From NCBI GenBank assembly GCA_014634225.1, contig BLFN01000196.1, forward strand, positions 6,629,844 to 6,639,843: a stretch of DNA of 10,000 bases, in the 5' to 3' direction. Positions 1-7,145 of this stretch are shown here, in pieces. Position 1 is the first letter of the stretch, and the number at the start of each line of letters is the position of its first letter. This DNA is from Acropora yongei (lineage: Eukaryota; Cnidaria; Anthozoa; Scleractinia; Acroporidae). The notes below the pieces were generated by a model. That model was given only the letters and a program-made list of their open reading frames with translations, made no database searches and was not told the origin of the DNA. Both the position numbers and the translations under genes were made by a program.

Positions 1-394
1 TTTTGCACACTTTGTATACAGTAACATATTATAGAGCACCTTACCCTTAAAAGATACCATTTAAAAACAAAGTACAATTTTTATTTTGAGGTGATTATTG
101 CCATTTGGCTTCTTAGAGGTTCGTACACACAAATGGCCACAAGTTACCACTGTGTGCATTCATTCCCCTCACAATGAAGTAGGTTAGGTTGGGGTAACTG
201 TGTTTGCATCTTCGAAAAGGAGAGTTAATGACACTTAATGTTCTTTATTGTCTATATTTCTTGGCCGAAGTTATGGTGAAGTAAAATGAAAAAAATGAGG
301 GTCCACTTTATGAAGCTCATTGAAATCAGTAACATCCAACATTGTGCAGTTATGGACATATCTTCCTTATCATAATAATTATTATAACCATTGT

Positions 395-717
395 TACTAC
401 CAAAATCACTGAACTGTTAGCACCCTGAAAAAAACGATGGATTGCATTTGAATTTTGAACTTTCCACTGTGGGAAATCAGTTGGAAAGGATACTACTGAA
501 ATCACTGAACTGTTCCCATCCTTTCCAATTGATTTCCCACGGTGGAAAGTTCTTCCGTAAGCATTCATTTTGAAGCAAAGTTCTTCTGCCAGTGAAAAGA
601 ACATAATGTCACGTGACTAATCTGGCCGCTCCAAATGGTCATGTGAGCAAGCCCAAAATTCAAATGCAATCGATCGTTTTTTTTCAGGGTGGTAACAGTT
701 CAGTGATTTCGGTAGTA
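395..717. repeat. Nested foldback (inverted repeat within an inverted repeat)
   Basis: The outer arms 395-457 and 654-717 are inverted copies with a few mismatches; the left begins TACTACCAAAATCACTGAAC and the right ends GTGATTTCGGTAGTA. Inside them a second inverted pair, 457-491 and 518-552, shares AACTTTCCACxGTGGGAAAT with two mismatches over 35 bases. The inner loop (491-517) carries a third partial copy of the outer-arm sequence (CTGAAATCACTGAACTGTT). This is foldback/MITE-like structure. No target-site duplication is obvious. It sits wholly inside a PRRC1 intron. Confidence 0.8.
608..617. promoter_or_regulatory. E-box palindrome GTCACGTGAC
   Basis: Perfect 10-bp palindrome matching the USF/MITF-TFE (CLEAR-type) E-box. 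It lies in the spacer of the nested intronic foldback, so it may be part of the repeat rather than a gene regulatory site. Only the motif is seen; function is not shown. Confidence 0.3.
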
Positions 718-777
718 TCATATAGCACATCACCATGTTTAATGCTGCTCTCTCTCTTTTTTATTTTGTTTTCACAG

Positions 778-1048
778 ATGGGAGAGACCAATCTATATCC
801 TTAGTTATAACAACAGAAGATTCAGAGGTAATGGAGGCAATAAAGGATGGTTTTCTGCAGGTGTTTGAGCTTGTTGTAGCACAAGCACATCCTTCTGTCT
901 CCAGCATTGCTTCCTTACCTGTGGGGTTCTCAGCAGGAGTTAAAGGTGCACAACACAGAGTAGCAAACCTTGTCCGGGGAAAGAAGGTTCTTGAGAAGCA
1001 GGTGATCGTTGGTGTTGAGGAAATGATAGCAGAGATTTTACCTGGAAA
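778..1048 (+). CDS. PRRC1: PRRC1-like exon A (first coding exon in window)
   Basis: The exon follows a pyrimidine-rich tract (about 747-773) ending in CACAG, with AG at 776-777. It ends before a strong GTGAGT donor at 1049. It starts in phase 1, so its first two bases complete a codon from the upstream exon, and it leaves AA for a lysine codon completed by exon B. It encodes 89 whole residues starting GRDQSISLV. An ATG at 735 is in frame and open but lies in the polypyrimidine/acceptor region, so it is not a credible start. An in-frame TAG at 723-725 closes that frame, consistent with intron sequence. Confidence 0.9.
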
Positions 1049-3415
1049 GTGAGTAGGTTGTTACTGTCTAGTGCTTGCCATAATAATAATAATAATAATA
1101 ATCATAATTATCATAAACATAATCATAATTATTGTTGCTTTTTATCCTTCAGTAGCATCTTGACAGCAGTGTTTTTAAGTTGGAGTCTGGCCTGAAAGTA
1201 CTGTGAAGTTGTATTCCCAATAATTTATTATTCCATCAGAGATCAACCCTAGGGCTGGAATTGGGCCCACACAAGGGCAGAGAAAAACACTGGGTGGGAT
1301 TTGAACCCACGACCTTCAGATTTGCCTCACCAACTGAGCTACAAGGCCAGCAGGCCTTGGGTATCTTCATAATTGTGTGGGCCCAATTCCAGCACTATGT
1401 TGACCTCTGATGGAATAATTATTGGGAATATTGAACACAGTAGTGTTAGGCCTTACTCCAATTTAAAAACATATGATAATAAGCATAATGATTGTGATGA
1501 TGAATGGTGATGATGATGATGATAATGATATTGATAATGGTAATAATAATAATAATAATAATGATAATAATAATAAATAAAATAGTGGCTTTAATTCATG
1601 TGCGATGAATTACAGCTTAGCTGATTTGGTTATGTAAAACTTAATGTGTTTTTTTTTTCTTTCTTACTTCAGTTTTCACACTGCTGTTTCCTTAAGTTTT
1701 TAGATTTTGAAATAATAAGTGATTGCATTCACAGTGTGTATTTTGGGTAGTCAAAAAAATTGCTTTCTACTATTTTCCAAGTTTCCCAATAATTATTAAT
1801 GACAATCACTTGTACCACAAAAATCTAATAATTTTGAAAAGTGTTTATCCTTTTTAACTACTAAAGTATTAATTTTCAGAATTAATAGTCTGAACTAATC
1901 GTCATATATTTTTTCTTTGCTAATGTCGTGCACACTTAACGTTTTTATTTAAAAACAAATTCATGGAATACATGAATTATTGAAAGCATGCAGTTTTCTT
2001 TCTCATGGAATTGTCATACATATTTTAAATTATTTTTATTGGTTTCTCAGATTAAGATCTTTCTCTTGGCATTTCAAAAGAAAAAACTAATTTGTAGATT
2101 GTAATAATTTCAAATTATTATGCTGTAATGACATAATCAGATCAAACTATTTTTATCTCAAGTCAAATGTGTTTTCTGCTTGATTAATTATTCTCAATAG
2201 GTGGTTTGCCTTGACATGTCTAGCCCTCAATGACCCAACTACCAAATTAGAACTTGAAATATTTTCACAATCGATTGAAATCCCTAAAGTCTACATCACC
2301 AAAGCAGAGAAAGGTACACCATCAAATTACAACTTGCGGTGGTCAGGCCTGTCACAAACTCTTGGAGAAGTCATTTTAGGATCAGGACAAAGTCATGGTG
2401 ACTGGCATTCCAAAATTTCAGGTACATAAGAGGATATGAAATTCTCAGGCCTTTTAGATCTTGGAAAAATGTTTCATATTTCAGTACAAGTGTATGACAG
2501 ATTATTGTATCTTATTTTCTTTGTTTTCTGAATGGCTTCTTTAGGTGAATGCAAAAGAAGTTTCCCAAACTTATTTTCCCTCCCCGACTTTTAGCCTATA
2601 AAAGGCCAGAAATTTACCCTAGTTGCAGTTGGGTTCTATACTCTGCCAGTAAGGAGCCATGGGATATAGTTTTGTCCCTGACTACAACAAAAATAAAATC
2701 TGCCACCTACACTTTAAAGTGAACATTTTTATTTCATTGTTTGTCAGTTACATGTTTGTGATAAACAGTTTGTGAATTGAAAATCTTGAAAACTGCTAGC
2801 TTTTTTTTTTTTTTTTTCAAAAGAAGTCCTATCTTAAGCTGACATTGGTATGTTTTGAGCATGAGAAAACACAAATTTGTTTGAGAAAGTTTCAGGTTTC
2901 AATCCGTTTATTACACATAAACGAAGTAAAAATTTTTAATGTCATATAGACGTTATCAACTTTTTATGCCTTGTTCAGCTCAATATACCCCTTCCCACCA
3001 CCCAATATAAAACTGCTTGGAAGAATTCCAGTTTCCAGGGGATAAGCTGTATAACTGCAGACAGCGTTATATTTTGATAGTAACTTACCTAGTCGATAGG
3101 CATAGTGGTATTCATCTTGCAAACAAGAAACTTTCAGTTTGTACAAAATCGTAATGAAACTACAACAACATGAGGAGAGTGACATAAATGGCCATTTCAT
3201 AACTTGTAGATATTTTAACACTTGTTATTTTCCCTGGGATTTACGTTTTACTCAGCAATAAAGAGAGATTCGCTAATCAGTGTTGTTTTCTTCTGACTAA
3301 AGGTTCTTCAAAAAGGCAGATTCTTACAGTAGCAGCGAGGACATTGGCAGGAGAATTTAAGGATCGATTAAAGACAAGTGCCGAATCACTGATGGAGAAC
3401 GCTATGGTTATGTGA
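778..3415 (+). CDS. PRRC1: PRRC1-like protein, C-terminal three exons (partial, 5' end outside window)
   Basis: Gene model joining 778-1048, 2201-2421 and 3303-3415; the joined exons give about 201 residues ending at a TGA. The protein matches, from memory, the C-terminal domain of animal PRRC1 (human protein about 445 aa), which is classed with the YjjX/DUF84 non-canonical purine NTP phosphatase fold. Landmarks in order are PVGFSAGVKGAQ (about residues 48-59), EKQVIVGVEEMIAEILPGKW across the first junction, SNYNLRWSGL (about 132-141), DWHSKISG before the second junction, and an AAR-LAG helix near the end. Human PRRC1 has been linked to COPII/ER-exit or Golgi function and to PKA regulation; that is recalled family knowledge, and I do not infer enzyme activity. 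The proline-rich N-terminal half and promoter must lie left of base 1. The junctions fit in phases 1, 2 and 1, and no frameshift is seen, so the gene looks intact. The tail after the last conserved helix is somewhat longer than in human. Confidence 0.9.
1080..1103. repeat. (TAA)n microsatellite
   Basis: About eight tandem TAA units followed by an imperfect ATAATCATAATTATC tail. It flanks the left side of the 1171-1470 foldback. Confidence 0.9.
1171..1470. repeat. Foldback element with about 100-bp inverted arms
   Basis: The left arm (about 1171-1274) and right arm (about 1373-1470) are inverted copies. The inner parts (1212-1274 and 1373-1430) are the best conserved: both contain TTCCATCAGAG and GGAATTGGGCCCACACAA on the corresponding strands, with a few substitutions and a short indel. 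The outer parts match less well (TTTTTAAxTTGGAGT...GGCCT). The loop holds a tRNA-like segment. Simple repeats flank both ends, and no clear target-site duplication is visible. Confidence 0.8.
1287..1348 (-). mobile_element. tRNA-derived SINE-like core (Pol III A and B boxes)
   Basis: Read on the minus strand, the loop of the foldback begins GGCCTTGTAGCTCAGTTGG and has TAGCTCAGTTGG (1330-1341), an exact fit to the A box. GGTTCAAATCC (1297-1307) is an exact fit to the B box inside a T-arm-like GTGGGTTCAAATCCCAC. The anticodon arm is too short and degenerate for a normal cloverleaf, so this is not called a functional tRNA gene. A tRNA-derived SINE head or tRNA pseudogene captured in a foldback is the best reading. 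Confidence 0.7.
1507..1576. repeat. (GAT)n and (TAA)n compound microsatellite
   Basis: Tandem GAT units (about 1507-1523) grade into GATAATGATATTGATAATGG and then about ten TAA units, slightly interrupted (1541-1576). It lies right of the tRNA-cored foldback. Confidence 0.9.
2201..2421 (+). CDS. PRRC1: PRRC1-like exon B
   Basis: The acceptor is TTCTCAATAG (2191-2200) and the donor is GTACAT at 2422. The first G completes AAG (Lys) with exon A, and the following Trp-Phe reproduces the K-W-F join expected in PRRC1. It encodes 73 whole residues, including the family-typical NYNLRWSGL and GDWHSKIS, and leaves one G for a split glycine codon. The ATG at 2214 is an internal methionine codon only in another register and is not a start. 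Confidence 0.9.
2422..3302 (+). other. PRRC1 intron between exons B and C
   Basis: An 881-base GT-AG intron. It contains a 17-T homopolymer at 2801-2817. A minus-strand open frame at 2964-3221 resembles no family I know and is treated as chance. A TATAAAAGG string at 2596-2604 has no supporting promoter context. Nothing else is supported. Confidence 0.8.
2801..2817. repeat. Poly(T) tract, 17 bases
   Basis: Seventeen consecutive T in the PRRC1 intron. It could be the tail of a minus-strand retroposed element, but no element body or duplication is recognisable. Confidence 0.8.
3303..3415 (+). CDS. PRRC1: PRRC1-like terminal exon C with stop
   Basis: The acceptor is TTCTTCTGACTAAAG, with AG at 3301-3302. 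The exon begins GT, completing Gly with the last base of exon B, then encodes 36 residues starting SSKRQILTVAARTLAGEF and ending at TGA 3413-3415. The KRQ---AAR-LAG pattern matches the C-terminal helix of PRRC1. The exon is too short to stand out as an open reading frame on its own, and was found by extending the PRRC1 homology and splice phase. Confidence 0.87.
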
Positions 3416-3900
3416 TACTTTCAAACGTGCTCCCAACACATTTTCCATTAGTTTCCAGCCCAGTGTTTATATTTACAAGCAGGTTACTTCAAACATGAAC
3501 CATGTTCTGGTCTTCTACTTTCATGTAGTTTAAAAAGTACTTTCAAAATGTTCTTAAAGGCTGTGTACAGTAAGAGATTGGTTTGTCAGTGGCTACTTAA
3601 AAAAAAGCGAAATCCTTACCCAGGTAGACTTTAAATGTAGTTTTAAAACTGACTCTTTTTCTATTTATGGACAACCTGAGGGTTAAAATTTTCAGAATGT
3701 GCAAAAAATTCAAATAAACGGAAAGAAGAAAAACTTCTGGTTGGTCTTAGGTTAATATTGAAGAAACAGGTTTTCAAAAAGCCTATTTCAGTTTTTCTTT
3801 CTCCTGGACTCGATTTGAGAGGTGGCTGAAATGAAGCAGTATTGTAAACGGTTGAGATTGAAAATTTATAAAGAATAAATACTGTACAATTTTATGTGCT
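3416..3900 (+). other. Probable 3' UTR of the PRRC1-like gene with poly(A) signals
   Basis: The region is AT-rich and without a coding signal, directly after the PRRC1 stop codon. It contains two canonical AATAAA hexamers, at 3713-3718 and 3874-3879. The second is followed within about 30 bases by a TG-rich stretch (around 3895-3920), which fits a cleavage site near 3,890-3,900. The exact 3' end is inferred. Confidence 0.5.
3874..3879 (+). terminator. Candidate poly(A) signal AATAAA for PRRC1
   Basis: Canonical hexamer about 460 bases after the stop codon, with a TG/T-rich downstream element. An upstream AATAAA at 3713-3718 is an alternative site giving a shorter 3' UTR. Confidence 0.45.
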
Positions 3901-4060
3901 GTAATGATGATTATTGTTTATCACGCAACTTGTCCCCAAAACGCAAATGTGTACAAATTGTTAATTTAACAGTTATTGTAGTGATATTGGCATGATCGTA
4001 ATGTAGTGTGCCTTTTAATGCTGTTAATATGTTAACAGGGCAGCAATTTAGTCTTCGGAT

Positions 4061-4071
4061 AATAGGCCAAT

Positions 4072-4113
<42 letters not shown>

Positions 4114-4168
4114 TGAGGCTCCGGGGAATAAAATACAGTGTTTGTAGGGTTTATTCCCCGGAGCCTCG

Positions 4169-4210
<42 letters not shown>

Positions 4211-4221
4211 ATTGGCCTATT
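4061..4221. repeat. Near-perfect foldback, 72-bp arms, 17-base loop
   Basis: The arms 4061-4132 and 4150-4221 are inverted copies with 71 of 72 positions matching. The one difference is CAGCATGAGG on the left against the equivalent of CAGCACGAGG on the right. The loop is ATACAGTGTTTGTAGGG (4133-4149). The arms start and end with AATAGGCC and GGCCTATT. No target-site duplication is evident at the edges, so the element may extend to the right. Near identity suggests a recent insertion or recent arm homogenisation. A MITE or foldback is the likely class. Confidence 0.9.
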
Positions 4222-4456
4222 TTCTATGACTTTGGTTTCCGTTTTCAGCTCTTTGTGATTGGTTTTAAAATATCACGCCACGTTCTCAACCAATCATAGG
4301 CAAAAAGCGAAGCCATTTTTTAGTTGCCCCCACGTGTTTCCCGCGCAAACCAACGGCAGCCCGTACTTTCTTAGCACCTCATGTTAGCTAGATTCCTGTG
4401 TCGCGCCACGCAATAGCCATTGTATTACTGCTATCTAGCTCCTCTTCAACGACCAT
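4222..4456. promoter_or_regulatory. CCAAT/E-box/E2F-like motif block, probably repeat-derived
   Basis: Contains inverted CCAAT-type boxes GATTGGTT (4257-4264) and AACCAATC (4288-4295), an E-box CACGTG (4331-4336), and TTTCCCGCGC (4337-4346), which fits E2F sites and lies in an imperfect palindrome GTTTCCCGCGCAAAC. The order of CCAAT boxes followed by a CCCGCGC stretch resembles dispersed cnidarian repeats as I remember them. I therefore read this as repeat sequence with promoter-like content, perhaps part of the same element as the adjacent foldback. No transcription unit attached to it is recognised. Confidence 0.35.
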
Positions 4457-5019
4457 TCAAGTGGAAAATGAATTTGAAATGCATGAAATACAAAATGAAT
4501 TTTTACGTCGTGAACTCGTTAAAAAAAATTGAGAATAGCAGACCTTGAAATGTGCTGAGTTATCTTGACTGATTCCCCAAAAGCCTGTTGTTCCATGCTG
4601 TTTAACAATAAGTTCGTCTTCTTTTATTCCTGTCACCTTACGTAATTTAGATACTTGCTTTTTCGATGCAAACCGTTCATTCAAAAAGTAGTTGTGTGAT
4701 ACTAAAGCTAATTAAAACTAATAACGATATTTTTGTACTCTATAATTTGTGCACTGACGTATCTACAAGCCCAGGCGTGATATCAAACATGATCAACCAG
4801 TTCAATAATTCAGTTGCTATTATTGCACAGTCTTTACAGTCCAACTCCTGCAAACTTCGAAAGAACGTATTAGGATATTTTTGTAGCTCCCCAACCTACT
4901 GCAACGATTTTTATGCTGTTTTAGTTACTCTTCTCAAAATCTTCTTTGTTTCATTTATTCATTCTTCAGAACAAAAAAATGAAATACTGGGCGTCAATTT
5001 AGGACTTGACCAATTGTAA
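4457..5019. other. Unassigned stretch with two opposed open frames
   Basis: A plus-strand frame of 117 codons (4666-5019) and a minus-strand frame of 75 codons (4457-4684) meet head to head near 4,670. The plus one contains the Asn/Ser-rich SNMINQFNNSVAIIAQSL and several cysteines. The minus one contains QVSKLRKVTGIKEDELIVKQ. I recognise neither. No splice-site set or homology links them to a gene, so they are reported as unresolved open frames rather than genes. Confidence 0.2.
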
Positions 5020-6077
5020 GGAAAGTTTGAGAAATTTCTCTATGAAGAGCGCCAAGCCTTCCACAGGAACCGATGAGTTAGAGCATCTAAGTCCCATACT
5101 TTTACAAACTGACCTATTTCTTTCATTTAAAGAAAGGCAGTTTGGGCCCAGTGACGTCAAATTAATTTATTGTGACTGGACATGATACTCCCACGGGAGA
5201 CTCATTCCAGGGAAATTCGATCTAAAAGTATGAAAACGCCTTACCAGAAATGTAGTTAGTGCAGTTGTATCCTCCCACTCATAAAATCCTGTCCTCATTC
5301 AAATCTGTTCGGAAAGGAAAAACATATAACAGCCATTTAAAGAGACTAGGACCGTAGAATAGTACTGCGCATGCGCAATGGCTTTCTTACTAAAACACAA
5401 AACAAAACGAAGATTTATGAAAATTTTCCTATCATTTCTTTCAGACATCAACTTATATCTTTTGGATAGTCCAACTAGGCGTGAAAAGAAAAAAACGGCG
5501 ATGATTACCACAATGAAGACGAACATCATTACTATTTAGCCACTCACTGATTGCTAGTATACTCCAGATGAATCCTTCAGGGTTTAACAAGGGATATGAT
5601 GAGTGGTTAAATCACTGGTACGTCAGTGAGACGTGTCACCATTTCGTTACGACACCGACACGAGACCTCTCTGATCCTGAGAACTTTCATTAAGTGACAT
5701 ACTGAAAAGGATAAAATACGTGAAGGTACAAGGTGACCGGGTGAAACAGGTGAGGAGTTCGTGTGTTTTATAGTCAAGTGAAAAAATCTTGCAATTTGAT
5801 TGGGTTAAATGGGGCTGTATTTCAAGCGTGCAAGATGCTTATTTTAAAATTAGAGTACTTTTTGGGAAACCTTTTCGGATTTGATAAGATACTTTGATAC
5901 TAAGGTTTTTTTTTTCTTCAGTTAAGTTGTGATTTCAACTGCAATGTATGTTAAGCGGCATCATTTACTCGTACAGCAAAAGACCCTTTTGCCGTTTTAA
6001 TCAAAGGTGAGGTAAAGGCCCCAATAGAATTTTATTGAACCATATTATAAGTATAGGTAATAGCATGACTTGTGCTG
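5020..6077. other. Intergenic stretch, no gene recognised
   Basis: About 1 kb with scattered signals only: a CRE-type TGACGTCA at 5152-5159, the NRF1-like palindrome at 5366-5377, and a short imperfect palindrome CACTGGTACGTCAGTG around 5,611-5,626. A minus-strand frame 5299-5529 starts with a hydrophobic run but has no family resemblance. No exon can be supported. Confidence 0.5.
5366..5377. promoter_or_regulatory. Perfect NRF1-type palindrome TGCGCATGCGCA
   Basis: This exact 12-base palindrome is the NRF1 consensus, which in animals is concentrated in core promoters. The immediate surroundings are otherwise AT-rich, so the site stands out. No neighbouring start of a known gene is visible. 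It may mark an unrecognised first exon on either strand or be a chance or repeat-borne copy. Confidence 0.35.
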
Positions 6078-6192
6078 TTTGGCAATAATAGCGCGAATGA
6101 TATTTCAAAATTGCCCAAAATACCACGAGCCGCGAAGCGGCGTCTGGTATTTGGATAATTTTAAAATTTTACGAGCCAGCATTATTGCCAAA
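6078..6192. repeat. MITE-like hairpin with GCCGCgaaGCGGC centre
   Basis: The terminal inverted repeats TTTGGCAATAAT (6078-6089) and ATTATTGCCAAA (6181-6192) match 12 of 12. An inner imperfect pair (about 6107-6133 and 6137-6162; AAAATTGCCCAAAATACCA against TGGTATTTGGATAATTTT) is closed by GCCGCgaaGCGGC (6129-6141). The layout is typical of a small non-autonomous hairpin element. An open frame running through it (6070-6333) is attributed to the repeat. Confidence 0.65.
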
Positions 6193-6540
6193 TACAACGT
6201 TCAGGTCATTCTATTATTTGTTTATAACAGAAGCCGAGAAATGTTCCGTAGCGCAGAAGAGACCTTTATTTCGTTACGGTTGAAAAAACAAACACAGGCG
6301 TCTGCATTCGTAAAAATCTTTTTACGTCAATGAAAAAATAGGCAGGCAGTCTATAACAGCTTACTGCGCCTGTTATTATTTAGAATACCGTATTTAACTA
6401 CGCTGGGACTGGAGATGTAACTTAACAACATTTCTGTAACATACTCTGAAGAAAATCTTGGTCTTCGGGTACGTCTCAAGGATCGGGGAATATCGGATCG
6501 AAATCGGTAGAGTTCGTGGTGGGCTCGGATTCTATTGTCA
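6193..6540. other. Intergenic stretch, nothing recognised
   Basis: Moderately GC-richer around 6,460-6,530 (CGGGTACGTCTCAAGGATCG and neighbours). An unrecognised minus-strand frame (6351-6551) whose start falls in the adjacent CACT array is considered spurious. Confidence 0.5.
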
Positions 6541-6582
6541 CACTCACTCACTCACTCACTCACTCACTCACTCACTCACTCA
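6541..6582. repeat. (CACT)n tetranucleotide array, about 10.5 copies
   Basis: Forty-two bases of uninterrupted CACT units, with a partial TCA lead-in before 6541. It is a perfect microsatellite, likely polymorphic. Confidence 0.97.
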
Positions 6583-6711
6583 GAAGGACAGCCTAGTAGC
6601 TTACACCTATGAGGCAGTAAGCTAAAACAAAAGTGATAGTTTTTTTGTGAAAAACAGTTCAAACCATTGAAGACAAACAACATGAAATAGCTCAGTGAAA
6701 GTAGTTTCAAG

Positions 6712-6924
6712 TCATCTCGTTATTCGAATTTCTCGAATTTCGGCAAAAAATCGCGACTTTTTTAGCTTCGTGCTCGACAATTTCATCGTTAAGACCCTTG
6801 CTTTCTGCCCACAACTTCCAAACATTCACCACGTCGTGGTAGTTTTGACTGCATTTTTGCTTACTGCTTTTTCAGCGAGCTTTTTAATTTGATCCCCGGA
6901 AAATTCCTAGAATCTTGCTGCCAT
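6712..6924 (-). pseudogene. Decayed fragment of a Crypton-related (DUF3504/QRICH1-like) gene
   Basis: Read on the minus strand from an ATG at 6924, one frame gives MAARF, a TAG stop (6909-6907), EFSGDQIK and then KLAEKAVSKNAVKTTTTW. The reading then shifts by one base into VNVWKLWAESKGLNDEI...EAKK, and shifts back to give RFFAEIREIR before a TGA at 6714-6712. Together these pieces resemble the N-terminal part of proteins abundant in corals with a pattern like KTTKTWVNVW--WA--KG...FYAEIRK, which belong to Crypton tyrosine-recombinase-derived families (KIAA1958/QRICH1-like). That resemblance is from memory. One stop and two compensating frameshifts mean it is dead. Nothing downstream continues the family, so it is a truncated relic with no catalytic part. 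Confidence 0.55.
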
Positions 6925-7145
6925 TTTTTTTTAAACAAAAGCAAAAACATAATTGTGTTCAGTGTTGTTGTGCATGAATGGTAACCTCGTTATACCATCC
7001 AACTTTTTTTTTACCACTATTACGCGGAAATAGCGACAATATGAACCGATGAAATCTCCGAAATTTCTCGGCTTATATTAAACAAAATAATATCGTATTT
7101 GTTGTGGTACTTAGGATAAATACCACTCATGATTGTCCAAAAAAT
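6925..7145. other. Intergenic stretch
   Basis: AT-rich with several homopolymers and a short imperfect inverted repeat ATGGTAAC...GTTATACCAT (about 6,978-6,998). No gene or recognisable element. Confidence 0.4.

Larger units (their letters stand above)
1..777 (+). other. 3' part of a PRRC1 intron
   Basis: This is the non-coding lead-in to exon A. Bases 1-390 show no feature I can name beyond AT-rich sequence. Bases 395-717 hold the nested inverted repeat described separately. The intron ends with a good pyrimidine tract and CACAG at 773-777. The donor lies outside the window. Confidence 0.6.
1049..2200 (+). other. PRRC1 intron between exons A and B
   Basis: A 1,152-base GT-AG intron with a GTGAGT donor and TTCTCAATAG acceptor. 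It contains TAA and GAT microsatellites and the tRNA-cored foldback at 1171-1470. Bases 1,580-2,200 are AT-rich with nothing further that I can identify. Confidence 0.85.

Noticed and set aside
735..777. ATG at 735 as a start codon for the 778-1048 coding segment
   Set aside because: It lies in the polypyrimidine tract and acceptor of the upstream intron, and its peptide (MFNAALSLFYFVF) is translated intron. PRRC1 homology begins after the AG at 777.
1287..1348. A functional tRNA gene on the minus strand
   Set aside because: A and B boxes are intact but the anticodon arm is shortened and the acceptor stem does not pair properly. SINE-like core fits better.
2596..2604. TATA box (TATAAAAGG) in a PRRC1 intron
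   Set aside because: There is no promoter context or downstream start on either strand; it lies inside a spliced intron of a well-supported gene.
2964..3221. 85-codon minus-strand open frame
   Set aside because: It lies in a PRRC1 intron, has low-complexity hydrophobic composition and no recognisable domain or splice signals.
5299..5529. 76-codon minus-strand frame beginning with a hydrophobic run (MMFVFIVVIIAVFFF)
   Set aside because: It looks like a signal anchor followed by basic residues, but there is no family resemblance. The NRF1 palindrome lies inside it and no downstream exon is found. Probably T-rich chance translation.
6070..6333. 87-codon plus-strand frame
   Set aside because: Its first half is the 6078-6192 hairpin element; the remainder matches nothing recognised.
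6351..6551. 66-codon minus-strand frame
   Set aside because: The start codon lies in the CACT microsatellite and the composition is not gene-like.
6695..6892. 65-codon plus-strand frame
   Set aside because: It is the antisense shadow of the decayed Crypton-related fragment on the minus strand.
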